Part shown: piece by piece, positions 1-10,157 of the stretch
How positions within the stretch are numbered: the stretch's first letter is position 1
Layout: every line of letters begins with the position of its first letter
Assembly (NCBI GenBank): GCA_963667505.2
Contig: OY763490.2
Span: 2,418,001 to 2,482,000 of the forward strand
DNA length: 64,000 nucleotides
Origin: Aldehydirespirator sp963667505
GTDB lineage: Bacteria; Actinomycetota; Acidimicrobiia; Acidimicrobiales; Aldehydirespiratoraceae
Direction: 5' to 3'
Position numbers and translations under genes: made by a program
The notes under the pieces: generated by a model
Database searches by the model: none
What the model saw: only the letters and a program-made list of their open reading frames with translations
Told to the model about the DNA's origin: nothing

Positions 1-618
1 TTGGACCTCTACTTCTGCGACTACGCCCGCGGCGTGATCGCGGCCGGCGGGCTGCCGGTCTACCTGCCCACCCACGCCGACCCAGCCGACTACATGGCGC
101 GCCTCGACGGGCTGCTCCTAACCGGAGGAGGCGACATCGAGCCCGGCCGCTATGGCCAGAGGCCGTGCGCCGAGCTCATCACACCGGACGCGGCACGAGA
201 CGCCTACGAGATAGCGCTGCTCGACGGCGCCGCCGAAGCCGGGGTGCCCGTGCTGGGCATCTGCCGGGGCATTCAGATGCTGAACGTGCACAGCGGCGGC
301 ACGCTGCACCAGCATGTGGCCCCCCACGCCCACTTCGACGTGCCCGCCAACTCGCTCATCCACCGCGTGGACTTCATCGACGACTCGCTGGCATCCTCCC
401 TCTACGGGCCGACCACTCTCGTCAACTCGCTGCACCACCAAGCCATCGACACCGTCGCCGACGGCTACGAGGTGACCGGCCGCGCCGAAGACGGAGCCAT
501 CGAGGCCATCGAAGCCCGCGCCCGCCCATGGCTGGGAGTGCAGTGGCATCCCGAACTGCTCGACACCCGCGACACCGACCCCGTCTTCACCTGGCTGGTA
601 GGTGCCGCCACCGGCTGA
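1..618 (+). CDS. Class I glutamine amidotransferase, gamma-glutamyl-GABA hydrolase type (peptidase C26), 5' end outside window
   Basis: PuuD-like hydrolases cleave gamma-glutamyl amides such as gamma-glutamyl-GABA in the cytosol. The reading frame is open from the first base; the family normally has some 20-30 more N-terminal residues, so the TTG at base 1 is probably not the true start. Visible motifs are the oxyanion strand LLLTGGGDIEP, the nucleophile elbow GVPVLGICRGIQML with the catalytic Cys, and the C-terminal GVQWHPE carrying the catalytic His and Glu. The substrate cannot be fixed from sequence; other members act on polyamine or peptidoglycan-derived gamma-glutamyl compounds. Confidence 0.85.
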   Translation: MDLYFCDYARGVIAAGGLPVYLPTHADPADYMARLDGLLLTGGGDIEPGRYGQRPCAELITPDAARDAYEIALLDGAAEAGVPVLGICRGIQMLNVHSGGTLHQHVAPHAHFDVPANSLIHRVDFIDDSLASSLYGPTTLVNSLHHQAIDTVADGYEVTGRAEDGAIEAIEARARPWLGVQWHPELLDTRDTDPVFTWLVGAATG

Positions 619-672
619 GCGGCAAGGGGCTGGCTTCAAGCCAGACCCTTGCGCTGACGGCCAGGAGCAGCT

Positions 673-2052
673 TCAGGAGGCGGTGCGGTCTACCTGGCCT
701 CCGAAGCCGATGGTGCCTGAGGCGCCGGCGGCGGAGCCGAGGCGGTGCAGGGGCACGGTGTTGTACGACGGCGACGGGGTGTAGGCCACCGGCAGGCGCT
801 TGACGCCCGCGATGAAGTTGGAGCGCAGGTAGGCCGGGTCGCCATCGAGGCGGATGTCGGGCATGCGGCGCGCGACCTCGCGGAACGTGAGACGGATCTC
901 CATGCGGGCCAGGCTGGCGCCCAGGCAGAAATGGGGTCCGCCGCCGCCGAAGCCGACATGGTCGTTGGGCGTGCGCTCGATGTCGAAGCGCCAGGGGTCC
1001 TCGAAGGCCCGAGGATCGCGGTTGGCGGCTGCGTGCCACATGAGCACCTTGTCGCCAGCGGCGATCTTGACCCCTCCGACCTCATAATCCGACAGCGCCT
1101 GGCGGCGGAAGTAGAGCACCGGGGTGGCCCAGCGCACGATCTCCTCCACCGCGGTCTCCATGTGGCGGTCGGGATCGGCGACGAACTTCTCCCACTGGTC
1201 GGGGAAGTCGAAGAAGGCCATCATCCCCCGGGTGATCGAGTTGCGGGTGGTCTCGTTGCCGGCCACGCACAGGATCAGGAAGAACATGTCGAACTCGAGC
1301 TCGGTGAGGGCCTCGCCGTCTATGTCGGCCGACAACAGCGTGGTGACGATGTCGTCGGAGGGAGTGCTGCGGCGCTCCGTCTGGAGCTGGTGGGAGTAGC
1401 CGAAGATCTCGGCCGCGGCATGGAGGATGTCGTCGCGGCTCTTGACGAACTCGGGGTCGTCGGCGCCGATCATGGCGTTGGTCCAGTCGAACACTTTGGC
1501 GCGGTCCTCGATGGGGATGCCCATCATCTCGGCGATGGCCTGCAGGGGCAGCTCGGCCGAGATGTCGCGCACGAAGTCGCAGCGGCCCTTCTCCACCACC
1601 TGGTCGAGGATGATGTCGATCCGGTTCTGGAGGTAGTCCTCCAGCAGGCCGATCATGCGGGGAGTGAAGCCCCGGTTGACCAGCTTGCGATAGCGGGTGT
1701 GGCGGGGCGGGTCCATGTCGATCAGCGTGTGGTCGGTCGCGATGCCCGTCATACTCATCTTCTTGTCGGGATCCTTCATCTGCGTGCCACTGTGGCTGGA
1801 CGAGAACACGTCGGCCCGGCGGTTCACCTCCTTGAGGTGGGCCTGGCGGGTGATCGCCCAGTAGCCGGTGCCCATGTCGCCCTCGTCCACCCAGTGGATG
1901 CCGGGATCGGTCTCCCTCAGCCGCTCCAGGACCTCGTGGTGCTCCTGGCGCTGGAACATGTCGATGTCCCACAGGTCGACGTCCGCGGCCGGGTGTCGCC
2001 CCGCTCCGTGGTCCACGGGACAGGTCGCCGGTTGCTCTTCAACGACCGTCAT
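673..2052 (-). CDS. Cytochrome P450, CYP125/CYP142-like
   Basis: A soluble haem monooxygenase of 459 residues. It has the I-helix oxygen-activation motif AGNETT, the K-helix EEIVR (ExxR), and the haem-binding loop FGGGGPHFCLGAS with the thiolate Cys. The stretch from RRQALSDYEVGG to WHAAANRD resembles bacterial CYP125/CYP142 enzymes that oxidise the side chain of sterols or long-chain terpenoids; that substrate class is inference. The ATG is preceded by a GCGAGG-like ribosome site. It is the last gene of a minus-strand set after a TauD-type dioxygenase and a luciferase-like monooxygenase, but 155 bp holding a large palindrome separates it from them, suggesting its own regulated promoter. Confidence 0.93.
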   Translation of the reverse strand: MTVVEEQPATCPVDHGAGRHPAADVDLWDIDMFQRQEHHEVLERLRETDPGIHWVDEGDMGTGYWAITRQAHLKEVNRRADVFSSSHSGTQMKDPDKKMSMTGIATDHTLIDMDPPRHTRYRKLVNRGFTPRMIGLLEDYLQNRIDIILDQVVEKGRCDFVRDISAELPLQAIAEMMGIPIEDRAKVFDWTNAMIGADDPEFVKSRDDILHAAAEIFGYSHQLQTERRSTPSDDIVTTLLSADIDGEALTELEFDMFFLILCVAGNETTRNSITRGMMAFFDFPDQWEKFVADPDRHMETAVEEIVRWATPVLYFRRQALSDYEVGGVKIAAGDKVLMWHAAANRDPRAFEDPWRFDIERTPNDHVGFGGGGPHFCLGASLARMEIRLTFREVARRMPDIRLDGDPAYLRSNFIAGVKRLPVAYTPSPSYNTVPLHRLGSAAGASGTIGFGGQVDRTAS

Positions 2053-2121
2053 GCTGGTACCTCGCTCTCCAGGGTCCTAGCCCCGCACCGGCCGCGCCCC
2101 ACGCGGGCCGTCGACCTAGGA

Positions 2122-2155
2122 TATCTTCCCAGGAAGTTACCTTCCTAGGAAGATA
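2122..2155. promoter_or_regulatory. 34-bp palindromic candidate operator upstream of the P450
   Basis: Nested inverted repeats share one centre near 2138.5. The outer arms are TATCTTCC (2122-2129) and GGAAGATA (2148-2155); the inner arms are AGGAAG (2131-2136) and CTTCCT (2141-2146). It lies 70-103 bp before the P450 start and is AT-richer than its surroundings, as expected for a TetR- or GntR-type operator. It does not match the KstR-type consensus for sterol regulons. No regulator gene lies next to it in the window. Confidence 0.55.
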
Positions 2156-2207
2156 CCTTCCACGGTGACGCTTTGCAAGCCGTCAGGATCGAGCCGGGCT
2201 CGGCCTG

Positions 2208-3455
2208 TCAGCTGATGGTGCTGGAGGGTACGGCGGCTCGGACTACGGACGCTTCGACCACCGGGATCTCGTGGAGCTCGAGGGGGCGCACCCGCTCCTT
2301 GCGGGCCAGGGCCTTCTCGATGTAGGGAGCCAGTTCCTCGGCCTTGGCCGCCTCGCGCTCGGCTCGGCCAGCCGTGAACTCGCCCAGGACCTCGGACCCG
2401 AACAGGCGCAGGCTGTCGCAGATGTCGGAGTGGCGGTTCCTGCCGCCCTGCTGCAGGAAGATCACATGGTCGATGCCGGCGCTCTCGGCCTCCTTGAGCC
2501 AGCGGACGGCGTCCGCGGGGGCGCCGATCGTGTCCGCGTAGTCGTCGCCCGCGTCGTGCGCGGCGGCCAAGGCGTCGTCGAGGGCCGAGCCCCGCTGGGC
2601 CTCGTAGCGGTCCCAGATGTTCGAGTGGCCGGGGATGGTGTGGTGCACCACGAGCTGGCGCAGCGCGTAGGCGAAGAAGTGGAACCCGTCGAAGCCCCGG
2701 CGGATGGCCTCGGCTCGGTCCTCGTGCAGCGAGAAGCCGGTCACCACCGCGATGTTGGCGTTGACGCTGTGCCCCAGGGGCACGCACTCGTCGCTGCGGA
2801 GGACGTCGTAGTAGACGTCGGCCCAGTGGCGGGCCTCGGCCGGGTCCACGAAGGCGAAGGCCAGCGCGCCCAGGCCGAGGCGGGCGGCCAGCTCGATGGT
2901 GGTGCGGTTGGTGCAGGCGATCCACATCGGCGGGTGGGGCTTCTGCACCGGCTTGGGGATCACGTCGCGGCACGGCATCGAGAAGAACTCGCCCTCGTAG
3001 CCCGGATAGGGCGACATGGCCATCATGTTGGCGATCTGCTCGCCGGCCTCGAGGCTCATGGCCCGCTTCTGCTTGGCCGGGATGCCGAACCCGCCGAGCT
3101 CTAGGCGGGTGGCGCCCTCGCCGATGCCGTACTCGACCCGGCCGCCGGAGATCAGGTCCAGGGTGGCGATGCACTCGGCGGTGCGGGCCGGATGGTTGTA
3201 GGCGGGCGGCGCCTGGCGGATGCCGTGGCCGAGGCGGATGCGTTTGGTGCGGGCCGCGCAGGCCGACAGGAACACCTCGGGCGCGGAGCAGTGGGAGTAC
3301 TCCTCCAGGAAGTGGTGCTCGACCGCCCAGGCCACGTCTATGCCGACCTCGTCGGCGACCTCGACCTGCTCGATCGCCTCGGCGACGAGCCGCTCCTCGG
3401 AGTCCGCGCTCCACGGCCGGGGCATCTGGAGCTCGTAGAACACGCCGAACCGCAC
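2208..3455 (-). CDS. LLM-class flavin-dependent monooxygenase (luciferase-like)
   Basis: A 415-residue TIM-barrel enzyme of the bacterial luciferase superfamily using reduced flavin, FMNH2 or F420. It begins with GTG (MRFGVFYELQ). Family hallmarks are the first barrel strand FGVFYELQMP, the EHHF segment after the second strand, TLDLISGGRVEYGIGEG, and PPMWIACTN. Its substrate is unknown. It lies between a TauD-like dioxygenase and a P450 on the same strand, so the three probably belong to one oxidative catabolic cassette. Confidence 0.88.
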   Translation of the reverse strand: MRFGVFYELQMPRPWSADSEERLVAEAIEQVEVADEVGIDVAWAVEHHFLEEYSHCSAPEVFLSACAARTKRIRLGHGIRQAPPAYNHPARTAECIATLDLISGGRVEYGIGEGATRLELGGFGIPAKQKRAMSLEAGEQIANMMAMSPYPGYEGEFFSMPCRDVIPKPVQKPHPPMWIACTNRTTIELAARLGLGALAFAFVDPAEARHWADVYYDVLRSDECVPLGHSVNANIAVVTGFSLHEDRAEAIRRGFDGFHFFAYALRQLVVHHTIPGHSNIWDRYEAQRGSALDDALAAAHDAGDDYADTIGAPADAVRWLKEAESAGIDHVIFLQQGGRNRHSDICDSLRLFGSEVLGEFTAGRAEREAAKAEELAPYIEKALARKERVRPLELHEIPVVEASVVRAAVPSSTIS

Positions 3456-3548
3456 AGCCGCTCAACCTACTGGCGGTCAGCGGGCCGCCGGAAGTTGCAA
3501 CTCAGGACTGGAAGCCGGCCCGTCGGCCAGTCGTCGGAAATCCGCGGC

Positions 3549-4448
3549 TCAGAACTCGAAGCCGGCCATGCCGTAGTAGCCGCTGGCCGCGGTCTTGTCG
3601 CTGCGGTGGCGCTCCCAGGACGGCGCGTCGGCGGGCGGCCGGGGGTCGTCGCCCAGCACCGTCACCCGGTGCAGGATCCGGGTGCCGTCGTCGTCGCCGA
3701 TGTCGTCCACGATGGAGTGCAGCGTCACCCGCTCGTCCCACAGGACCACATCGCCGGGCGACCAGCGCCAGCGGCAGCTGAACTTGACCTGCTCCTGCCA
3801 CCGGTACAGGAAGCCCAGCAGGGCCTGGCTCTCGGGCCTCGAGAGCTGGGGGATGCGCCTTCCGTGCTGCTTGTTGACGTAGAGGCTTCGCCGTCCGGTG
3901 CCGGGGTGGGTGCGCACCACCGGATGCTCGGCCCGCAGCGAGCCCTGCTTGCCGTCGTCGTGGATGCAGGTGAGCCCGGCCAGGAAGGCCTGCATGGGCG
4001 CCGACAGCGAGTCGTGCACCTCGTAGCAGTTGATCCACATGGTGTCGCCGCCCGCGGGCGGGCACTGCACCATGTGCAGCAGCGCGGCGATGGGCGGATG
4101 CTGGCTGTAGGTGACGTCGGTGTGCCAGATGTCGGCCTTGGGGGTGGCCGACGTGTCGAGCACGCACACCTCGGGAGTGTCGTCGTCGACCTTCTCGATG
4201 TAGGGATGCACTTCCAGCTCGCCGAACAGGGCGCCGATGTCGCGCAGCTGCTCGACGCTGGGACCCAGGCCCGGCAGGAACAGCACGAGGTGGGCGTCGA
4301 GCGCGTCTCGCAGCGCCGCCGCGGCCTGGTCGTCGAGCCGGCCGGGGTCGAGGCCCCGCACCTCGGCCCCCAGCGCCCCGGCGATGGGGACCACGTCGAG
4401 TTCCAAGGCGGGGCGGAGGGCAGCGGGCCGGGCCGGAGCGAGGGTCAT
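3549..4448 (-). CDS. TauD/TfdA-family Fe(II)/2-oxoglutarate dioxygenase
   Basis: A 299-residue cytosolic dioxygenase, typical length for the family. The iron ligands appear as WHTDVTY (HxD) and the distal His in LHSIVDD; the 2-oxoglutarate-binding Arg is in RILHRVTV. Family members hydroxylate taurine, alkyl sulfates, 2,4-D or related acids, releasing sulfite or an aldehyde; the substrate here is not determinable. It is first in the minus-strand cassette with the LLM enzyme and the P450, and is divergent from the homocysteine methyltransferase-like gene. Confidence 0.9.
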   Translation of the reverse strand: MTLAPARPAALRPALELDVVPIAGALGAEVRGLDPGRLDDQAAAALRDALDAHLVLFLPGLGPSVEQLRDIGALFGELEVHPYIEKVDDDTPEVCVLDTSATPKADIWHTDVTYSQHPPIAALLHMVQCPPAGGDTMWINCYEVHDSLSAPMQAFLAGLTCIHDDGKQGSLRAEHPVVRTHPGTGRRSLYVNKQHGRRIPQLSRPESQALLGFLYRWQEQVKFSCRWRWSPGDVVLWDERVTLHSIVDDIGDDDGTRILHRVTVLGDDPRPPADAPSWERHRSDKTAASGYYGMAGFEF

Positions 4449-4567
4449 GGCCGTCAGCGTACCGCTGGGCGCTACCCGACCCGAGAGGCTCGGACGCTAC
4501 CGTTGGCGACAGCCAGCCGCGGGCCGCGGCACGACGAGGGGACTTGCCATATGTCGGACCGAAGTCC

Positions 4568-5551
4568 ATGACCGTCACCATCGGAGAGCTCCTGGAGGCC
4601 AAGGGCTACGTCGTCGCCGACGGGGCCATGGGCACGCAACTCTTCGCGGTGGGTCTCTGCGCGGGCGATCCTCCCGAGGCGTGGAACGTGCACCACGCCG
4701 AAGAGGTGCAGGCCATCCATCGGGCCTATCTGCAGGCCGGCGCCGACCTGGTGGTGACCAACAGCTTCGGTGGCACCAGGTTCCGCTTGGCCCTGCACAG
4801 CCTCGAGGACGAGGTCGTCGAGTTGAACGAGGCCGCGGCCCGGGTCGCCCGCATCGAGGCCGACGCCGAGATCGAACGGACCGGCCGGCCCGTGCTGGTG
4901 GCCGGCTCAATGGGGCCTACCGGCGAGCTGCTGGCACCGATGGGAAACATGTCGGTCGCGGCCTGCGAGGCTGCCTTCGCCGAGCAGGCTGAGGGGCTGG
5001 GCGGTGGCGCAGACTTGCTGTGGATCGAAACGATGAGCGACCTCGACGAGTTGGAGGCCGCGGTGCGGGGCGCCCGCTCGGCATGCGACCTGCCGGTGGC
5101 CGTGACCATGAGCTTCGACACCGCCGGCCGCACCATGATGGGCGTCACCGGCACGGAGATGGCCGAGCGGCTGGACGGGCTGGGCCTGGCCGCCGTGGGC
5201 GCCAACTGCGGCAACAACGTCGCCGACACCGAAGCAGCCGTGGCGGCAGCGGCGGCCGCTTCGCCGGGCACGCCGGTGATCTCCAAGCCCAACGCAGGCG
5301 TGCCGGTGTGGAGCGGTGACGCCCTCGTCTACGACGGCACCCCCGAAGTCCTGGCCGCCCACGCCCACCGGGCCAGGGCCGCAGGCGTAGCCGTGATCGG
5401 AAGCTGCTGCGGCAGCACCCCAGCCCACACCGCCAAGATCGCGGCCGTCCTCCGAGGCGACGAACCCCCACCCGACATCGAGCCGACCCGTCCAGAGACC
5501 CCGAGAACCGAGGACCGGCTAGCCCGCCGCCGAACCCGCCGCCGCTCGTGA
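4568..5551 (+). CDS. Homocysteine S-methyltransferase-family protein (betaine-type)
   Basis: A zinc-dependent methyltransferase barrel (Pfam S-methyl_trans) that moves a methyl group to homocysteine or a related thiol. It opens with VADGAMGTQL; zinc ligands are the Cys in GANCGNN and the vicinal Cys pair in GSCCGSTP. TNSFGGTRFRL and GSMGPTGELL are conserved barrel segments. The C-terminal 30 residues are basic and low complexity. An in-frame TTG at 4544 with GAGGGG before it is an alternative start adding eight residues. It could use betaine or dimethylsulfonium donors; the length (about 327 residues) excludes a full MetH. Confidence 0.86.
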   Translation: MTVTIGELLEAKGYVVADGAMGTQLFAVGLCAGDPPEAWNVHHAEEVQAIHRAYLQAGADLVVTNSFGGTRFRLALHSLEDEVVELNEAAARVARIEADAEIERTGRPVLVAGSMGPTGELLAPMGNMSVAACEAAFAEQAEGLGGGADLLWIETMSDLDELEAAVRGARSACDLPVAVTMSFDTAGRTMMGVTGTEMAERLDGLGLAAVGANCGNNVADTEAAVAAAAAASPGTPVISKPNAGVPVWSGDALVYDGTPEVLAAHAHRARAAGVAVIGSCCGSTPAHTAKIAAVLRGDEPPPDIEPTRPETPRTEDRLARRRTRRRS

Positions 5552-5600
5552 GAGCGGCTGCCGCTCCGAACGGCACCGAGCCGGCTGGCAAGTACCTAGC

Positions 5601-5759
5601 ATGACGAACATGTTCCGGTCGATCCAGCATGTCCTCGACCATGCCGACGAACTGGCAGACCGCTGCGAAGCCTACGAGCCGTCTCCAGAGGACGAGCGAC
5701 CAGTAGACGAGTACCTGCTCAAGCGTGCAACCGCACAGAAGGCCCGCCGCGAACCTTAA
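5601..5759 (+). CDS. Small acidic hypothetical protein, 52 residues
   Basis: Too short for most ORF callers. It begins MTNMFRSIQHVLDHADELAD and ends in a basic LLKRATAQKARREP, with a central acidic EPSPEDERPVDEY. The pattern of an amphipathic N-terminal helix, acidic hinge and basic helix looks like a folded small protein rather than random translation, but the ribosome site is weak. It ends 3 bp from the convergent purH stop codon. No function is assigned; an antitoxin-like role is possible but no toxin lies beside it. Confidence 0.45.
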   Translation: MTNMFRSIQHVLDHADELADRCEAYEPSPEDERPVDEYLLKRATAQKARREP

Positions 5760-5762
5760 ATT

Positions 5763-7391
5763 CTAGTGGCGGAATTGGCGCTCGCCGGTTAGGAGTATGG
5801 ATAGGTTGCGGTCGTTGGCGGCGGCTATCACCTTGGCATCGTTGACTGAGCCGCCGGGTTGGACGATCACCGCGACGCCGGCGTCGGCGGCGGCGTGGAT
5901 GCCGTCGGGGAAGGGGTAGAAGCCGTCGCTGGCGCAGGCGCCTCCTGCGGCTCGGCCGGCGGCTTTGGCTGCGGCGATCTCGCCGGCCTGCACTCGGTTC
6001 TGTTGGCCGGCGCCTATGCCCCATGCCGTGCCGTCGCGGGCTAGCACTATCGCGTTGGAACTGGTGTGGGCGCATACTCGCCAGGCGAACACCGCGTCGG
6101 CCCACTCGGTGTCGGTAGGCTTTCTGGCGGTGACCACCTGCCAGTCGGCAGGGTCGGCATCCAGCGCTCGAGGTGTCTGCACTAGGAAGTCGTCACCCGA
6201 GCCGCCGATGGTGCGCAGCTCCCACGCAGGCTCTGCGGCCGCAACGTCTGCGGATGCTTCCAGCAGGCGGGTGTTGGCTCGGCGGGCCGCTAGGCGTTCG
6301 ATCACTCCGTCGGCGTAGCCGGGGGCGATCACCACGTCGGCCTGGGCCGCGGCGACCATGGCGTAGGCGGTGGTGTCATCGATCATCGCGTTGACCGCCA
6401 CTACCCCGCCGAAGGCGCTGCGAGGGTCACAGTCGAAGGCTCGGGCGTAGGCGGTGGCCAGTTCATCGGCTACCGATGCTCCGCAGGGGTTGGCGTGCTT
6501 GACGATCACCGCGGCGGGACGGTCGCCAAGGCTGTGGGCCAGGCGCCAGGCCGCCTCGGCGTCCATCAGGTTGAGGTAGCTCATGGCCGGGCCACCGTGC
6601 TGGATCACGCCGTCGAAGAAGCCGAGCGCCCCCCGGGACCGGTAACGGGCACCCTGCTGGTGGGGGTTCTCGCCGTAGCGCAGCGTCTCCGCCCGCTCAA
6701 GCTCCATCCGGATCACGTCCGGCAGAACGGTGCCGGACTCGACCTGCCCCGGCTCCCGGATCTGCGGTGCGACGAGGCGGCCCGCAGCGGCTTCGGCCCC
6801 GTCCGGCGGCTCCAACCGGCTCGACGTGGCATCGAACCAACGGGCGATGGCAGCCTCGTACGCGGCGGTGTGGGCGAAGGCCTTACAGGCCAGGCTGCGT
6901 CGGGTGGTCGCCGACAGGCGCCCGTTGGAGCGGAGCTCGTCCAGGACTGGCTCGTAGTCGGCGGGGTCCACCAGCACGCCGACGTGGGCGTGGTTCTTGG
7001 CGGCGGCTCGCACCATCGTCGGGCCGCCGATGTCGATGGTCTCGATGCCGGGGGACGCCTCGAACGGGTACAGGTTGACCACCACCAAGTCGATCGGGTC
7101 GATGCCGTTGGCCTCCAGGTCGGCCCGGTGGGCGGGGTCGTCGCGATCGGCCAGGATGCCGCCGTGGATGCGGGGATGCAGGGTTACCACCCGGTGCCCC
7201 AGCATGACCGGCGATCCGGTGTAGTCGGCCACGTCGGTCACGGGCAGGCCCGCAGCGGCGATCACCCGAGCCGAGCCCGCGCTGGCGATCAGCTCCCACC
7301 CCAACTCGACCAGGCCCGCGGCCAGATCGACCACGCCCGCCTTGTCGTAGACGGAGATCAGCGCCCGCGGCAGTGCATCCATCGGGGCCAA
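5763..7391 (-). CDS. purH: Bifunctional AICAR transformylase / IMP cyclohydrolase
   Basis: Catalyses the last two steps of de novo IMP synthesis. The N-terminal cyclohydrolase (about residues 5-150) begins RALISVYDKAGVVDLAAGL and contains VTLHPRIHGGILADR and NLYPFEA. The C-terminal transformylase contains LRYGENPHQQGA, VIVKHANPCGASVAD and SNAIVLARDG. At 542 residues it is slightly longer than the usual 520-530. It stands alone, not beside purN. A second ATG three codons in (MDALPRAL) is an equally plausible start. Confidence 0.97.
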   Translation of the reverse strand: MAPMDALPRALISVYDKAGVVDLAAGLVELGWELIASAGSARVIAAAGLPVTDVADYTGSPVMLGHRVVTLHPRIHGGILADRDDPAHRADLEANGIDPIDLVVVNLYPFEASPGIETIDIGGPTMVRAAAKNHAHVGVLVDPADYEPVLDELRSNGRLSATTRRSLACKAFAHTAAYEAAIARWFDATSSRLEPPDGAEAAAGRLVAPQIREPGQVESGTVLPDVIRMELERAETLRYGENPHQQGARYRSRGALGFFDGVIQHGGPAMSYLNLMDAEAAWRLAHSLGDRPAAVIVKHANPCGASVADELATAYARAFDCDPRSAFGGVVAVNAMIDDTTAYAMVAAAQADVVIAPGYADGVIERLAARRANTRLLEASADVAAAEPAWELRTIGGSGDDFLVQTPRALDADPADWQVVTARKPTDTEWADAVFAWRVCAHTSSNAIVLARDGTAWGIGAGQQNRVQAGEIAAAKAAGRAAGGACASDGFYPFPDGIHAAADAGVAVIVQPGGSVNDAKVIAAANDRNLSILLTGERQFRH

Positions 7392-7454
7392 TCCTTAGAG
7401 AACCCGTGGATCGATGTCAACGCCTCGGCAATGCGCTCCGCCGAACATCAAGGA

Positions 7455-7479
7455 GTTAACCACCTCACGGGTGGCTAAC
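7455..7479 (-). terminator. Hairpin between sucCD and purH
   Basis: Inverted repeat GTTAACCACC / GGTGGCTAAC (one G-T mismatch) with a 5-nt loop, 30 bp beyond the sucD stop in the direction of sucCD transcription. No U-tract follows, so it could be a U-less actinobacterial terminator or an attenuator ahead of purH. Confidence 0.45.
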
Positions 7480-7509
7480 TGATTGAAGTTGGACGAGCCG
7501 CTCTGCACA

Positions 7510-8390
<881 letters not shown>

Positions 8391-8394
<4 letters not shown>

Positions 8395-9554
8395 GGCTGC
8401 TCCTGCCCGTCTCCGGCTTCGGCCAGCTCGACCGCCCGGCGGGCGGCGGCGAGCATGGTGGGCTCCATCATCAGGTCGCTGCTCAGATGCGGCTCGAGCA
8501 GCTTGAGGCCCTCGGCGGCGTTGGTGCCGTCGAGGCGGATGACGATGGGCGAGTCGATGTCCACCCGCCGAGTCGCCTCGATGATGCCGTTGGCGACTTC
8601 CTCGCCCCGGGTGATGCCCCCGAAGATGTTGATCAGGATGGCCCTCACCGCGCCGTCGTTGTTGATCACCTCCAGGGCGTTGGCCATGACCTCGGCGTTG
8701 GCGCCGCCGCCGATGTCGAGGAAGTTGGCCGGGGAGCCCCCCACCTGGTTGACCACGTCCACGGTGCTCATGGCCAGGCCCGCTCCGTTGGCGATCACCC
8801 CGACCGAGCCGTCGAGGCCCACGTACTGCAGCCCCTTGGCCCGGGCGGCCTGCTCGCGCTCGTCGCGGGTCTGGGTGGCGTCGTAGGCGGCGTAGTCGTC
8901 GTGGCGGAACGTGCTGTTGGCGTCGAGGGTGACCTTGGAGTCGAGTAGCACCACATCGCCGGCGGAGGTGACGATCAGCGGGTTGACCTCCACCAGGTCG
9001 GCGTCGGCGTCCACGTAGGCCCGGTAGAGGGTTTCGAGGACGCCGGCCACCGCGTCGGCGACCGCCTCGGGGATGCGGGCGGCCTGCACCCACCGGCTGC
9101 ACGCCTGCGGCGACAGGCCGTCGACCGGGTCGATGTGGATGCGGGCGATGGCGTCGGGATCGCGGGCGGCCACCGTCTCGATCTCCACGCCGCCCTCGGC
9201 CGACAGCATCCCCAGGTGCATGCGGGCGGAGCGGTCGAGGGTGAAGCTGGCGTAGTACTCCTCGGCGATGTCGGACGCCTCCTCGATCCACAGGCGGCGC
9301 ACGATGTGGCCCGAGATGTCGAGGCCGAGGATGTCGTCGGCGTGGCGGCGCACGGCGTCGAGGTCGACGGCCAGCTTCACGCCCCCGGCCTTGCCCCGCC
9401 CGCCGGTGTGGACCTGGGCCTTCACCACCACCGGCAGGCCCAGCCTCCCCGCGGCGGCCACGGCCTCGTCGGCGGAGAAGGCGACCTCGCCGGACGGCAC
9501 CGGCAGGCCCTGCTTAGCGAACAGTTCCTTGCCCTGGTGCTCGAACAGATCCAC
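8391..9554 (-). CDS. sucC: Succinyl-CoA ligase beta subunit
   Basis: 387 residues, the usual length. It begins MDLFEHQGKELFAKQGLPVP, with an N-terminal ATP-grasp domain (VVVKAQVHTGGRGKAGG) and a C-terminal ligase domain including GAGLAMSTVD and NIFGGITRGEEVA. It provides the nucleotide-binding site and pairs with SucD in the cytosol. First gene of a two-gene minus-strand operon, overlapping sucD by 4 bp. Confidence 0.97.
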
Positions 9555-9646
9555 GGGCGGCGATACTAGGCGGCGATGCCCGCCACCCGTCGATGCCCCG
9601 TGCGGCCTGGAGGCTTCATTCCCCGGCGGCGGGGCCGGTAGAGCCG

Positions 9647-10114
9647 ATGCCGGTCGCCCCCGGACCTCGGCCCAGCCTTCGTTCCGCGGTCGTGGTGGGC
9701 TTGGCGGGCGTGGTGGTGGCCCTGGGGCTGGCGGGGGCGGTCCTGCTGCTGGCCCGCGGCGGCGGCGATGTGGAGATCCGCCTGGGCGACCGCGACTTCC
9801 GCGACATGGAGACGGGCCGGATCAGTGCCGAGATCGCCGACCGCGGCCCGATCCTGTTCGGCGACGTGGCCGATGGCAGCCTCGACATCATCCTGCAGCA
9901 CCTGGGAGACGACCCCGAGTCGGGATGGCTGGCCTTCGAGGCTCGCCGGGCAGGCCAGAGCCGCGACTGCTTCTTCGTGTGGCGGGCCGCCGACGCCGAG
10001 TTCGTCAACACCTGCGACCCCGGCGACGTCGTCGACGCGGCCGGCACCGGGCTGCGCCACTTCGACGTGGCGGTGGTCGAGGGCGATGTGCGAGTGGACA
10101 TCAACCCCGAATGA
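9647..10114 (+). CDS. Single-pass membrane protein with an extracytoplasmic domain, unknown function
   Basis: 155 residues from the ATG at 9647. A Pro/Arg-rich start (MPVAPGPRPSLRSA) leads into one hydrophobic helix (about residues 12-35, VVVGLAGVVVALGLAGAVLLLA) and then a soluble acidic domain with two Cys (RDCFFVW and NTCDP), which may form a disulfide. Looks like an N-terminal signal anchor with an exposed domain. The C-terminus HFDVAVVEGDVRVDINPE is beta-like. Followed 43 bp later by alaX. No family recognised. Confidence 0.6.
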   Translation: MPVAPGPRPSLRSAVVVGLAGVVVALGLAGAVLLLARGGGDVEIRLGDRDFRDMETGRISAEIADRGPILFGDVADGSLDIILQHLGDDPESGWLAFEARRAGQSRDCFFVWRAADAEFVNTCDPGDVVDAAGTGLRHFDVAVVEGDVRVDINPE

Positions 10115-10157
10115 TCCGCCACACTGAAAGGCCCGAACCGCAACCGGGAGACGCCCC

